A stretch of 64,000 bases of DNA from Paenibacillus uliginis N3/975. GTDB lineage: Bacteria > Bacillota > Bacilli > Paenibacillales > Paenibacillaceae. The position numbers were made by a program, and so were the translations under genes. This document shows, in pieces, positions 9,039-18,011 of this stretch. Below the pieces are notes generated by a model. It did no database searches. It had not been told where the DNA came from and worked only from the letters and a program-made list of their open reading frames with translations. How positions within the stretch are numbered: the first letter of the stretch is position 1; each line of letters opens with the position of its first letter. Where the stretch lies: the NCBI RefSeq assembly GCF_900177425.1, contig NZ_LT840184.1, forward strand, positions 5,541,189 to 5,605,188, read 5' to 3'.

Positions 9039-10334
9039 TTACATCTTATAAGCTTTCATCGCTTTAGCCAGTTCTTTGAAAGACGGACGTTTGCCGTACA
9101 TCAGAACGCCGGTGCGGTAAATTTTTGCCGACAGCCAGCCTAAGACGAAAATCGATACGATGAGAATGGCAAGTGATGCAAGAATCTCCCACATTGGCGG
9201 ATTACCCAATCCGATCCGTACAATCATCGAAGTCGGCGAGAAGAACGGAATGTATGCTGATACTTTCATCAGCGTTGAATTCGGAGCTGCCAGGCTGAAG
9301 ATGGCGATGTAGAATGCAGCGAGCGACAGCATCGTAATTGGCATAATAGCCTGACCAAGGTCTTCCGTACGGCTTACGATGGAACCAACAGCTGCGTAAA
9401 TCACTGCGTACAGGAAGTAACCAAAGATGTAGAAGACGATACCGAACACCAGCAGCATAGGATCAATCGCGCTCAGATTCAAATCCAGCGATGCAAAGGT
9501 ATCGATATTGTGTGGCAGCATCAAGTTTACAACGAGAACCACTCCGAAAGTGACAATCTGTGCAAGACCAAGCAAGAACATACCGATAACCTTACCAAAC
9601 ATTTGGCTCAAAGGAGATACACTTGTAATCAGAATCTCCATAATACGGGAGCTTTTCTCTGTTGTTACTTCAGAAGCGATCATGTTACCTGTTCCCATCA
9701 GTGTAACAAAGAACAGAATAACGAGTGCGTATACAACTGCATAATTGATGGCTTCTTCACTAGGGTGTTCACCGGCAGTCACACCACCTGCTTCTCCGCC
9801 CTTCAGATCACCAACACTTTGGGAATTAATCTGAACGGGTGTATTGATTTCATTAATTTGTGCGTCCGTCAACGTCAATCCTTCAACAACACTGCGGGTT
9901 TTCGGTCCTTGAAGAGCCGCCTGCAGCGTGGACTGAAGCTCCGGATCAATTCCCTCATCCTCCGAGCTGTAGATAACTGCCGGGAAATTGCTTCCCTCTT
10001 GCGCTTCGAACTTAATGTAACCTTCGATAACCCCGTCCGCAACATCTTTATTTAGGGCCGCTTCATCCAGCGTGTCGTACTTGACCAACTCAAAGTTTGT
10101 TGTAAGACCGCTCATACCTTTGGTCAAATCTTCTGCAAGCTGCTGCTGTTGCTCATACACCAGACCGATTTTTTCAGGCGCACCTGCTTTTTCACCGCTA
10201 AACAATTGAATGATATAAGGAAGATTAACGCCGACTGAAATTAAAAGTGCAAAGATCAAAGTGGTAACAATAAAAGATTTGGTTCTCACCTTATTCATGA
10301 ATGTAAATCGAATAACTGTCCACATACTATTCAT
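9039..10334 (-). CDS. ABC-2 type transporter permease (NatB/YhaP-like)
   Basis: 431 residues from the ATG at 10334, chosen because AGGTGA lies 5 nt upstream; a GTG at 10343 overlaps that site. One N-terminal membrane helix (about 20-40) is followed by a large extracytoplasmic domain (to about 190) and five or six further helices, the layout of NatB/YhaP export permeases. It overlaps the end of the upstream ATPase gene by 8 nt, so the two form one transporter. B. subtilis YhaP/YhaQ is the closest arrangement I know. Substrate unknown; sodium, peptide or drug export are all plausible for this family. Confidence 0.8.
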   Translation of the reverse strand: MNSMWTVIRFTFMNKVRTKSFIVTTLIFALLISVGVNLPYIIQLFSGEKAGAPEKIGLVYEQQQQLAEDLTKGMSGLTTNFELVKYDTLDEAALNKDVADGVIEGYIKFEAQEGSNFPAVIYSSEDEGIDPELQSTLQAALQGPKTRSVVEGLTLTDAQINEINTPVQINSQSVGDLKGGEAGGVTAGEHPSEEAINYAVVYALVILFFVTLMGTGNMIASEVTTEKSSRIMEILITSVSPLSQMFGKVIGMFLLGLAQIVTFGVVLVVNLMLPHNIDTFASLDLNLSAIDPMLLVFGIVFYIFGYFLYAVIYAAVGSIVSRTEDLGQAIMPITMLSLAAFYIAIFSLAAPNSTLMKVSAYIPFFSPTSMIVRIGLGNPPMWEILASLAILIVSIFVLGWLSAKIYRTGVLMYGKRPSFKELAKAMKAYKM

Positions 10335-11229
10335 TGGATTCACCTACCGCCTTAATGAATATTTGATTTAACGTTGGTTCCTTCACTTCAAACCGGTGAA
10401 TGACACTCTGTGACATCGCTGTATTCAGGATAGCCTGTGCTGCATCTACGTTGCTGATTCTTACGGAATAGCCATCCTCTGTTCGGCTGACTCCAGTTAC
10501 ACCCGGCAGCTGCTCCAGGCCCTTCACTTCACTTGAAGTTCCTAGCAACACCTCTTCACGGGGATAACGAGATTTGATTTCCTTAAGGTTACCTTTAACA
10601 ACCGTGTTCGAACGATCCAAGATCGTAATGTTCTGGCACAGCTCCTCAACATGCTCCATTCGGTGTGTAGAGAACAAGATGCTCGTGCCCTTGTCGCGAA
10701 GTTCTTTAACCGTTGTCTTCAGCAATTCCACGTTAACCGGATCGAGACCGCTGAACGCTTCATCCAGAATCAGAATTTGCGGATTATGAACCACAGCGGC
10801 GATAAAGCCCATTTTTTGCTGATTACCTTTGGAAAGCTCTTCAATTTTCTTATTGTAATATTCCGGCACTTCAAAGCGATCGAGCCAATAACGAAGGCTC
10901 TTATCAGCCTCCTTGGCTGACATTCCCCGCAATTGTGCCAGATATGTGATTTGCTCGCTTACCTTAATTTTCGGATACAAGCCACGCTCTTCAGGAAGAT
11001 ATCCCATAATACGACGCAGCTCTTTACGGTACGGCTTGCCATTGTACATAATACTTCCTTCATCAGGATAAATAAGTCCTAACACCATACGCATCGTTGT
11101 TGTTTTGCCGGCACCGTTCGCTCCGAGAAGACCGTAGATTTCCCCCTCTTCCACTTGAAGCGAAATCTGATTGACTGCCGTTTTGTCGGCATAAATCTTA
11201 ACCACATTTTCCAATTGCAATCGTTGCAT
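10327..11229 (-). CDS. ABC transporter ATP-binding protein (NatA/YhaQ-like)
   Basis: 300 residues. Walker A GANGAGKTTT near 37-46, Q-loop region PEERGLYPK, signature ELSKGNQQKM and Walker B ILILDEAFSGLDP are all present. The C-terminal 80 residues form the regulatory extension usual in DrrA/NatA/CcmA-type exporters. GAGGAG lies 8 nt before the ATG. It is placed 18 nt downstream of another ATPase gene and overlaps its permease, so the whole 9.0-13.35 kb set may be one transcript. Confidence 0.85.
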   Translation of the reverse strand: MQRLQLENVVKIYADKTAVNQISLQVEEGEIYGLLGANGAGKTTTMRMVLGLIYPDEGSIMYNGKPYRKELRRIMGYLPEERGLYPKIKVSEQITYLAQLRGMSAKEADKSLRYWLDRFEVPEYYNKKIEELSKGNQQKMGFIAAVVHNPQILILDEAFSGLDPVNVELLKTTVKELRDKGTSILFSTHRMEHVEELCQNITILDRSNTVVKGNLKEIKSRYPREEVLLGTSSEVKGLEQLPGVTGVSRTEDGYSVRISNVDAAQAILNTAMSQSVIHRFEVKEPTLNQIFIKAVGESNE

Positions 11230-11247
11230 TGTATGAACTCCTCTCTC

Positions 11248-12150
11248 CTATTCCTGCACTCCGGCAGGTTTATTCCCATGTATCCATAAGTTCAGCACTT
11301 CATCCAGCTCCAAACTGCGAGTCTGATGAAATGATATGCCGGCAGATTGTAATATTCTCTCGACTTCCAAACATTCCGTTGTAACAAAAGAGACGGTGGT
11401 TACCGTTTCTTGCTTCCAACTCACAATGCCCGGCAATTCGTTGACCAGAGAAGCATCTCCTGTAACCCAGCATTCCTTCCAGTTGTCCAGCAGGCTATCC
11501 TTCTCTACCATACCGAGATATTTCCCGTGATGCATGAGGATAATGTAATCGGCAAGCCTGCGGATTTCATCCACAATATGTGTGGACAATACAACTGTGG
11601 TCTTCCCATCTTTCATGCAACTCCTGAGCTGTTCCATCATTAGCTTCCAGGCAAACGGATCCAGACCCGAAGAAGGTTCATCCAGTAGCAGCAGTTTGGG
11701 CCGCGGAGCCAGGGCAGCTGCTATTTCGAATTTCCGCCGTTCTCCTTTGGACATCTTGTTCAGCTTGACGCCGCGAGGAACGCCGAACTTGGATAGCAGC
11801 TCGTCAAAAAAGTAACCATCCCAGCTGTCGTACCAGGAAGAACGGAACGCGGCCGCATCATCGACCGTCATATATTTCTCCTCTAAACTCAGCTGCTCCG
11901 GAACATAACCGATCTGTTGCCGGATTTCCAAGGGCAGACCTTTAGGAAAATCCCTACCGAACCAGCTGATTTCCCCTTCATCTGGAAACACCGTCTGAAT
12001 CATCATATTCAATATGGTACTTTTCCCTGAGCCGTTCGGTCCGACCAGAGCAATAATGTATCCTTCCGGAATCGACAGATTTAAGGGCCCTATGCTTTTG
12101 GTGCGACGTCGTTTGATGATATTACGCATCTCAATCAACTGGGGTTCCAT
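11248..12150 (-). CDS. ABC transporter ATP-binding protein (YtrB/EcsA-like)
   Basis: 300 residues from ATG 12150, which has GGGAGGTGA 5 nt upstream; a longer frame from 12189 is less likely. Walker A GPNGSGKST, signature KMSKGERRKFEIA and Walker B LLLLDEPSSGLDP are visible. The start lies inside the last codons of the GntR gene (20-nt overlap), which suggests translational coupling. With the 242-residue membrane protein encoded first in the operon it probably forms an exporter of the YtrABCDEF type, a class induced by cell-wall antibiotics in other Firmicutes. Confidence 0.8.
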   Translation of the reverse strand: MEPQLIEMRNIIKRRRTKSIGPLNLSIPEGYIIALVGPNGSGKSTILNMMIQTVFPDEGEISWFGRDFPKGLPLEIRQQIGYVPEQLSLEEKYMTVDDAAAFRSSWYDSWDGYFFDELLSKFGVPRGVKLNKMSKGERRKFEIAAALAPRPKLLLLDEPSSGLDPFAWKLMMEQLRSCMKDGKTTVVLSTHIVDEIRRLADYIILMHHGKYLGMVEKDSLLDNWKECWVTGDASLVNELPGIVSWKQETVTTVSFVTTECLEVERILQSAGISFHQTRSLELDEVLNLWIHGNKPAGVQE

Positions 12151-12556
12151 CGGCTTCACCTCCCGCTTGCCCATGATATTTCTGCTCAACGATTTCCATG
12201 AAGATCGATTTCAATTCTTCTTCACTGCAATGTACAGAGAGTCCCGTATCGACTGCAGCCGTTAAAGCTTCAACAACGGTATCCCGCTTAAATCGCTCCC
12301 GCATCTGATCGCCGACGCCGGCAACGAATGTCCCAGTTCCTTGTCGCGTCCGCAGCAAGCCTTCATTCTCTAGGTCCTGATACACCCGCCGAACCGTTAT
12401 AACACTACAGTTCAAACCACTGGCAAATTCCCTTATCGACGGCAAAAGTGTCCCCTCCTCGATCTGTCCGCTGATGATAAGTGACCTTAACTGCGTCTCA
12501 ATCTGGTGATACAAGGGCTCAGCACTGTGCTCATTAATTTGAATCGGGATTCGCAC
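12131..12556 (-). CDS. GntR-family regulator, YtrA subfamily
   Basis: 141 residues: a winged helix-turn-helix (about 10-75; EPLYHQIETQLRSLI, LLPSIREFASGLNCS, GTGTFVAG) plus a short C-terminal dimerisation helix pair of the YtrA type, with no ligand-binding domain. It starts at GTG 12556 with AGGTGA 6 nt upstream. YtrA-type regulators repress the ABC operon that contains them; a 20-bp palindrome directly downstream of the operon's -10 box (13402-13421) is the obvious target. Second gene of the operon. Confidence 0.85.
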   Translation of the reverse strand: MRIPIQINEHSAEPLYHQIETQLRSLIISGQIEEGTLLPSIREFASGLNCSVITVRRVYQDLENEGLLRTRQGTGTFVAGVGDQMRERFKRDTVVEALTAAVDTGLSVHCSEEELKSIFMEIVEQKYHGQAGGEADGTPVD

Positions 12557-12621
12557 CCTCTTTCACCTCACCTTGTCTACATAATCCGTGGCGCAGCAAA
12601 ACATTTTTCGTATGATGTTCA

Positions 12622-13350
12622 TCATGATAGATCCCTTAACCGCATACGCTTATAAGTCAACCGACACATCAGAATATATCCTGTAAGTCCTAGCGCTAAC
12701 GAGCCCCACATCACTGGCGATAACAGCTTCCACTTATACGAAGCAACTACAAAGTAACCAAACAGGCTTATCCGGAAACCACTTACGAATATCAAGCCCA
12801 GCATGATAACTCCAAAAATGAACATTAGCAGAATGGTAAACCAGAAATAGGCCTTTCCGCTGCTCATAAATTCGAAATAGATGTACAGTCCGTGAATCAG
12901 AATTCCGATTCCGATCCAGCTAATACCAAAGGAAGCGTAAGCCGCCAAATCCATGTAAGATCTAAGGTCCGATGCAATCGCGTAAGTAACCCCGAAGAAA
13001 ACAATTCCGTTCAAAACAAAAGCGCTTAACCCCATAAAGGCTCTGCTCAATATAACGGCTTCTGTAGGAACCGGAATACTCCGATAATAGAACAGCATCT
13101 GAGTGTATGAGTCCTCACTCAAATATTTGAATGATCTTCTTGAGAAAAAGAATCCCATCATAGGGCTCACCATCATCATAAGAAAGTCAGCAAACGGATT
13201 AAAAAATTCATGATCCTCAAATTGGCGGTTTATCAAAAAGCTGAATGAGATTGCCATATAGAGCATAAAAAATGTGGTCCACAACCACAGGAACTTATCA
13301 CACTTGATGTCTTTAGACACAATCTTCATCGCATGGTTGACGATTTGCAA
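12622..13350 (-). CDS. membrane protein, probable ABC transporter permease subunit
   Basis: 242 residues, mostly hydrophobic, with about six predicted membrane helices (near 22-42, 55-70, 95-118, 128-150, 160-185, 205-228). It appears to start at TTG 13350 behind GGAAGG; the next in-frame ATG is 7 codons in. It is the first gene behind the operon promoter and precedes the GntR regulator and an ATPase, so it is most likely the membrane subunit for that ATPase. No sequence motif identifies the substrate. Confidence 0.65.
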   Translation of the reverse strand: MQIVNHAMKIVSKDIKCDKFLWLWTTFFMLYMAISFSFLINRQFEDHEFFNPFADFLMMMVSPMMGFFFSRRSFKYLSEDSYTQMLFYYRSIPVPTEAVILSRAFMGLSAFVLNGIVFFGVTYAIASDLRSYMDLAAYASFGISWIGIGILIHGLYIYFEFMSSGKAYFWFTILLMFIFGVIMLGLIFVSGFRISLFGYFVVASYKWKLLSPVMWGSLALGLTGYILMCRLTYKRMRLRDLS

Positions 13351-13401
13351 CTCCGTTCACCCTTCCATCCGTGTTATATAACTGTGCTTATCTGTGCTTA
13401 G

Positions 13402-13421
13402 TGTGTATATCTTTATACACA
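13402..13421. promoter_or_regulatory. palindromic operator, probable GntR/YtrA site
   Basis: TGTGTATA-TCTT-TATACACA is a perfect 8-bp inverted repeat with a 4-bp spacer. It begins at the last base of the -10 box and covers the expected transcription start, the classic position for repression. The regulator is encoded in the same operon. Confidence 0.75.
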
Positions 13422-13449
13422 GTATATAGTGCTGATTTAAAGGTGTCAA
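13421..13449 (-). promoter_or_regulatory. sigma-A promoter of the ABC/GntR operon
   Basis: Consensus -35 TTGACA (13444-13449), 17-bp spacer, -10 TATACT (13421-13426), read leftward. The first gene starts at 13350. Confidence 0.85.
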
Positions 13450-13474
13450 CCCTAATAATTCCAAATTCCCGCAC

Positions 13475-13505
13475 AAAAAAATCCGGCAGTTAAGACCTGC
13501 CGGAT
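13475..13505 (-). terminator. terminator of the cta operon tail
   Basis: Leftward stem ATCCGGCAG/CTGCCGGAT with a 7-nt loop followed by TTTTTT. It ends the transcript carrying the DUF420 gene at 13543 and separates it from the ABC/GntR promoter. Confidence 0.85.
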
Positions 13506-13542
13506 ACGTTTCATGTATTTAATATCATTAATTTACGATCAC

Positions 13543-14007
13543 TTACATACCGAAAATAACTTTCCACATAGGCTGCGTATGACCGCCCGGATACAAAACA
13601 TACAGCAGTGAATACACCGCAACACCCGTAATTGCTGTGAAAAACCAAATGACTGCAGTTACTCGACCCCATTTCCGGTGCTTGGAATACTTCTCCTTAA
13701 ACCCGAGAGTAAGGGTTGTAAGTCCGAATACCGCAGCTACGGTAGCCAGTGTAATATGGAAAATCAGGAATACCTGATAATATGGTTTCAGGTCATCCGG
13801 TCCTCCCCATGAAGTATTGCCGATAAATATGGTGCGTGAAGAATAGATGATAAAGAAGATAATCGCTGTGATAGCAGCCCATATCATAACCTTCTTATGC
13901 TGCTCTCTCTTACCTTTGATGATGAGTCTCCAACCAATCGCAACGAGCACGGCGCTGATGACGATAAACGTGGTGCTAATAGTGGGAAACAGTGTGTACA
14001 AATCCAT
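13543..14007 (-). CDS. ctaM: DUF420 membrane protein, CtaM-like
   Basis: 154 residues from ATG 14007 (GAGGAGG 6 nt upstream). Four to five membrane helices and conserved histidines in YQVFLIFHITLAT and KYSKHRKWGRVTA place it in the DUF420 family (B. subtilis YozB, Staphylococcus CtaM), which is needed for assembly of heme-copper oxidases. It follows ctaG by 20 nt, at the end of the oxidase operon. The symbol is assigned by family and position. Confidence 0.8.
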   Translation of the reverse strand: MDLYTLFPTISTTFIVISAVLVAIGWRLIIKGKREQHKKVMIWAAITAIIFFIIYSSRTIFIGNTSWGGPDDLKPYYQVFLIFHITLATVAAVFGLTTLTLGFKEKYSKHRKWGRVTAVIWFFTAITGVAVYSLLYVLYPGGHTQPMWKVIFGM

Positions 14008-14027
14008 GAATATCCTCCTCAATAAAA

Positions 14028-14936
14028 TTACGCTTGATTCAGTTTACTAGTAGGTGGTTCTGTCGGTATCGGATCATCCTCTTTATTTTCCCGTTTGTAC
14101 CAATGGAAAAATACGTAGGCCAGCATCGATGCAAAGATGATCTCCTGGAAAAACTTCATGGTAATTCCCCCCACGCGCTGGTCGATCTCAGGTGCGAGAT
14201 ACCCGAAGAAAGCTGGACCGCCAAACTGCTCCAGGAGATAGGATGTATCTCCGGGCACACAGTAACCCATCGCTTTTGCCCATGTATTAGGGTCACTGTA
14301 CGTTGCATACAAAGGCTCAGGAGCGAATATAATTAATGCGCATGCCGGGGTTAGAAGTACCATGTTCAGGAAAATATATCCCATCTTCAACAAACCGGAA
14401 CTCTTGTCCTTCTCAGGGATTGGCTGAATGATTGCCCACCACATCGTAAACGAGCTGATGAACAAGATGACATAATAGATCCGGTGCACCGTGAAGTTTA
14501 GCATAACAAAGTCATGGATAACTGGTATATGATAGAACGAGAACAAACCGTTGAACACGACTGAGGCAAGAATCGGGCGTGTCAGGAAACCGAGCTTCTT
14601 AAATGGATTTTTTCGTTCTATCGCACGCCACATCCACACCGGAATACCGAGAATCAGCAGCGGTGTAGCCATTAGATAGGACAGCGCCATACTAACCATA
14701 TGGAATGAGAACATTGTATGTCCCAGTAGGTCAACGGGCCCGCCATGAGCCATATACATCGCTAACATACCGGAGACAAAAAGCACTTTTCTTCCTGCTG
14801 ATACAGGCTTACTTCCTTGGAACATACTGCTGAGCGGTCCTGTCAGCAAGAAATAGCCTGCGGTCACCAGCAGCATGAATGCGAGAAACACGGGACTCCA
14901 TTTAGCCTCAAAACTAAAATATTCTAAACCCAGCAT
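14028..14936 (-). CDS. ctaG: cytochrome caa3 oxidase assembly protein CtaG
   Basis: 302 residues from ATG 14936, with GGGAGG 8 nt upstream; the longer frame to 15065 has no support. Seven or so membrane helices and histidine-bearing segments (MYMAHGGPVDLLGHTMFSFHM split over helices 2-3, FYHIPVIHDF) match the caa3_CtaG family, required for caa3 oxidase formation, probably in copper delivery. It is separated from ctaF by a strong terminator (15103-15130), so expression may depend on read-through or on a promoter in 14937-15100. Confidence 0.85.
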   Translation of the reverse strand: MLGLEYFSFEAKWSPVFLAFMLLVTAGYFLLTGPLSSMFQGSKPVSAGRKVLFVSGMLAMYMAHGGPVDLLGHTMFSFHMVSMALSYLMATPLLILGIPVWMWRAIERKNPFKKLGFLTRPILASVVFNGLFSFYHIPVIHDFVMLNFTVHRIYYVILFISSFTMWWAIIQPIPEKDKSSGLLKMGYIFLNMVLLTPACALIIFAPEPLYATYSDPNTWAKAMGYCVPGDTSYLLEQFGGPAFFGYLAPEIDQRVGGITMKFFQEIIFASMLAYVFFHWYKRENKEDDPIPTEPPTSKLNQA

Positions 14937-15000
14937 GCCCAAAACCTCCCTCAACCGGGTAAAATTCTGTCTAAATTGTGACAAAGTCCTTCTAACAGAA

Positions 15001-15045
15001 CAGAAACGGTTTTGCCGTCCATACAGCGGACAGTAACCGTTTCTG
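15001..15045. repeat. long imperfect hairpin upstream of ctaG
   Basis: An 11-bp perfect outer stem CAGAAACGGTT/AACCGTTTCTG encloses an inner GTCC/GGAC pairing. It has no T-run on either strand, so it is not an obvious terminator; it may be an RNA-processing or stability element for the ctaG transcript. Confidence 0.5.
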
Positions 15046-15102
15046 AGGGAGCACAAGCACAGCATAAACCATGAGTCTCATGCAAATTTGCAATTTTGAA
15101 AA

Positions 15103-15130
15103 AAAGAGGTGGCGCAGAGCCCACCTCTTT
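15103..15130. terminator. terminator after ctaF
   Basis: A 10-bp perfect stem AAAGAGGTGG/CCACCTCTTT with an 8-nt loop, flanked by A and T runs so it could act in both directions; it lies 7 nt beyond the ctaF stop. Confidence 0.8.
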
Positions 15131-15136
15131 TTCAGT

Positions 15137-15460
15137 TTACCACCAAACCCAGAATAATGCCATGACGATAGCTGTACTAGCTACAAAAAATCCACCGATC
15201 ATAAACAAGATAGGCATCAGATGGCCTTTATCCTTCATGTGCATCCAGTAACCCATTTGCACGAACACCTGCAGTAGCGCCATAACTAGTAGCAGGATCA
15301 CCGTAAACACCGGGTTTATATCACCAGCAGCAACCGCCGCAAAGGCGATTGCTGTAAGCACGATGGAGAAAATAAACACAATAATGTGTTTCTGTGGACC
15401 TTCTGGCCTGTGGCGATGTTTAACCGCGTGACGATCTGATTGCTGTTGATCTGCAGTCAT
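15137..15460 (-). CDS. ctaF: cytochrome caa3 oxidase subunit IV (CtaF)
   Basis: 107 residues with three membrane helices (about 25-45, 52-72, 82-104) after a charged, histidine-rich N-terminus. The segment QVFVQMGYWMHMKDKGH is typical of prokaryotic subunit IV. It follows ctaE after 3 nt. Confidence 0.9.
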   Translation of the reverse strand: MTADQQQSDRHAVKHRHRPEGPQKHIIVFIFSIVLTAIAFAAVAAGDINPVFTVILLLVMALLQVFVQMGYWMHMKDKGHLMPILFMIGGFFVASTAIVMALFWVWW

Positions 15461-15463
15461 CCC

Positions 15464-16090
15464 TTAGCCCACCTTTCCAAGTAGGTATACGACCGAGAAA
15501 ATGAACACCCATACCACGTCAATAAAATGCCAGTAGATAGCAGACACATAAATTTTCGGTGCTGTAACTACAGTAAGTCCCTTTTTAAACAGCTGCCCGA
15601 TCAGTACGCTGATCCAAACTACCCCGAACGCCACGTGAGCGCCGTGGAAGCCGACCAGGGTAAAGAATGCGGAAGAGAATGCGCTGGTCGTCATACCGAA
15701 GTTTTTGTGTACGACATACTCATAGAACTCATAAATCTCAATACCCAGGAACGCCAGACCTAAGCCAACAGTAACCATAAGCCATATTCTAAGAGATTTC
15801 ACATTATGTTTGTGCATCGCCTGAACGGCGAATACACTGGTCAAGCTACTGAGTAGGAGGATGAATGTTGCCACTCCCGTAAGCGGCAGCGAGAACAATT
15901 CATTAGCTGTTGGACCCTCGTTGTTCTGATTCCGTAAAGCCAGGAACGTTGCGAACAATGTGCCGAAGAGAACAGCCTCTCCGCCAAGGAAGAGCCAGTT
16001 TCCGATAATCTTATTACGGCCTTCCAAGGTCGCTTTTTCCGGCTCGTGAGGAAGTTCTCCGTTTACCGGTTCTGCGTGTACGGATGTCAT
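15464..16090 (-). CDS. ctaE: cytochrome caa3 oxidase subunit III (CtaE)
   Basis: 208 residues, five membrane helices, with the family segments GNWLFLGGEAVLFGTLFAT, GFHGAHVAFGV and YWHFIDVVWVFIFSVVYL. Start overlaps the ctaD stop by 4 nt (ATGA), so the subunits are translationally coupled. It is a structural membrane subunit next to the catalytic core. Confidence 0.95.
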   Translation of the reverse strand: MTSVHAEPVNGELPHEPEKATLEGRNKIIGNWLFLGGEAVLFGTLFATFLALRNQNNEGPTANELFSLPLTGVATFILLLSSLTSVFAVQAMHKHNVKSLRIWLMVTVGLGLAFLGIEIYEFYEYVVHKNFGMTTSAFSSAFFTLVGFHGAHVAFGVVWISVLIGQLFKKGLTVVTAPKIYVSAIYWHFIDVVWVFIFSVVYLLGKVG

Positions 16091-17979
16091 GCTTTTACCT
16101 CCTCTTCCAGTTCTTCAGGCTCAATGTGATAACCATGATCATCGTACAGAGAACGAACAAGCATAGAGCCGAACGTTATCACAAGGCCGATAATCAGAAC
16201 AATGTAATTATTGAAGATCAAACTCATAAAGGAATTCGAGAACTTTTCGGTACTAAACATAAAACCAAGACCTGCAATGAAAAGACCAAGCGACATAACG
16301 AAAGGTAAAATGGTTGGTGAAGGCATATGGATCGGACCAACTGGTTCAGCCGGAGTCATCTGTTTATTACCTGCCATTTTCTCTTTCCAGAAAGCATCGA
16401 GACCACGTACAAGCGGGATCTGCTTAAAGTTATACTCCGGAGGAGGAGATGGAATACTCCATTCCAGCGTACGTCCGTCTTCCCAAGGATCGGCTGGAGC
16501 ATTTTTTGGCTTGCGCGCTGTAATGAAAATGTTGCCCAGGAAGAGAAGAACACCGACTCCCATAAGAATAGCTCCGATGGTACTGATAAAGTTCATCAAG
16601 TCGAAATTCTGATTCGGAAGATAACTTACGATCCGCCGCTGCATTCCGAGCAAACCAAGGAAATGCTGTACGAAGAATGTCATATGGAATCCGATCGCGA
16701 AAAACCAGAACGTCCATTTACCAATAGCTTCGTTCAACATGGAGCCGAACATCTTCGGCCACCAGTAATGCAATCCGGAAAATAGTCCAAAGACCAATCC
16801 GCCTACAATAACGTAGTGGAAATGGGCTACGACAAAATACGTATCATGGAACTGGAAGTCAGCAGGCGCAGAAGCCAGCATGACACCCGTTACACCGCCC
16901 ATAACAAAGGTCGGTATAAATCCGATAGCAAACAAGTTCGCACTCGTGAAACGGATTTGTCCACCCCACATCGTAAAGAGCCAGTTAAAGATTTTGATAC
17001 CGGTAGGTACCGCAATCAGCATCGTTGCGATCGAGAACAGTGCGTTTGCTACCGAACCAAGTCCTGTCGTGAACATATGGTGAGCCCAGACCATGAAGCC
17101 TAGGAAGGCGATCAGAATCGTCGCGAACACCATGGAGCTGTAACCGAACAAGCGCTTACGTGAGAATGTCGGGACAACCTCGGATATGATACCAAAGGCA
17201 GGCAGAATCAAGATATATACTTCAGGATGGCCGAAGATCCAGAAAATATGCTGCCAGAGTACAGGACTACCACCCGCTGCTACATCGAAGAAGTTAGCCC
17301 CTAAAATTCGGTCAAAACTCAGCAGAACCAGACCTACCGTTACGGCCGGGAAAGCAAACAGGATCATTGCGGATGTAATAAATGAAGTCCATGTAAACAT
17401 CGGCATTCTCATGAAAGACATCCCTGGAGCACGCATCGTAATGATGGTTATCAGGAAGTTGATACCACCGATCAAAGTACCGAGACCTGCTATCTGCAGA
17501 CCGATGGTATAGAAGTCAACCCCACGAGTTGTACTGTATTCTGTACTGGATAACGGTGTATATGCTGTCCAGCCCGCATCCGGAGCTCCACCCATAACCC
17601 AGCTCAAGTTCAGCAAAAGTCCACCGAACAGGAACGTCCAAAATCCGAGCGAGTTCAGAAACGGAAACGCGACGTCACGTGCACCGATTTGAAGCGGAAT
17701 AATCGCGTTCATCAACGAAAAGATAATAGGCATGACGCCGAGAAAGATCATCGTTGTTCCGTGCATTGTAATCAATTCATTAAATACTTGCGCCGAGATA
17801 AGATCGTTCATCGGCTTAATCAGCTGCAAGCGAATGAGAATCGCTTCAATACCGCCGATACCGAAGAACAGGCCGCCTGCCACCAAGTATAATATTGCGA
17901 TTTTCTTGTGGTCAACGGTCGTCAGCCAGTCCATTAACCCCGTGTAGCGCTTGACGCTATGGCTATGAGCATGAGCCAA
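16087..17979 (-). CDS. ctaD: cytochrome caa3 oxidase subunit I (CtaD)
   Basis: 630 residues, the catalytic subunit carrying heme a and the heme a3-CuB site where oxygen is reduced. About 12 to 14 membrane helices; heme and copper ligands are seen in MHGTTMIFLGV, FGHPEVYILILPAFG (the cross-linked His-Tyr region), WAHHMFTTG and the paired histidines of VVAHFHYVIVGG. The EVYI motif and overall length match Bacillus CtaD. It lies 32 nt after ctaC. Confidence 0.95.
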   Translation of the reverse strand: MAHAHSHSVKRYTGLMDWLTTVDHKKIAILYLVAGGLFFGIGGIEAILIRLQLIKPMNDLISAQVFNELITMHGTTMIFLGVMPIIFSLMNAIIPLQIGARDVAFPFLNSLGFWTFLFGGLLLNLSWVMGGAPDAGWTAYTPLSSTEYSTTRGVDFYTIGLQIAGLGTLIGGINFLITIITMRAPGMSFMRMPMFTWTSFITSAMILFAFPAVTVGLVLLSFDRILGANFFDVAAGGSPVLWQHIFWIFGHPEVYILILPAFGIISEVVPTFSRKRLFGYSSMVFATILIAFLGFMVWAHHMFTTGLGSVANALFSIATMLIAVPTGIKIFNWLFTMWGGQIRFTSANLFAIGFIPTFVMGGVTGVMLASAPADFQFHDTYFVVAHFHYVIVGGLVFGLFSGLHYWWPKMFGSMLNEAIGKWTFWFFAIGFHMTFFVQHFLGLLGMQRRIVSYLPNQNFDLMNFISTIGAILMGVGVLLFLGNIFITARKPKNAPADPWEDGRTLEWSIPSPPPEYNFKQIPLVRGLDAFWKEKMAGNKQMTPAEPVGPIHMPSPTILPFVMSLGLFIAGLGFMFSTEKFSNSFMSLIFNNYIVLIIGLVITFGSMLVRSLYDDHGYHIEPEELEEEVKA

Positions 17980-18011
17980 GTTTGGTACCCCCTTTAAAAG
18001 TTCTTGCTGTA

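Noticed and set aside
9510..10055. 181-codon rightward frame
   Set aside because: Antisense shadow of the ABC permease gene; cysteine- and histidine-rich composition typical of antisense frames.
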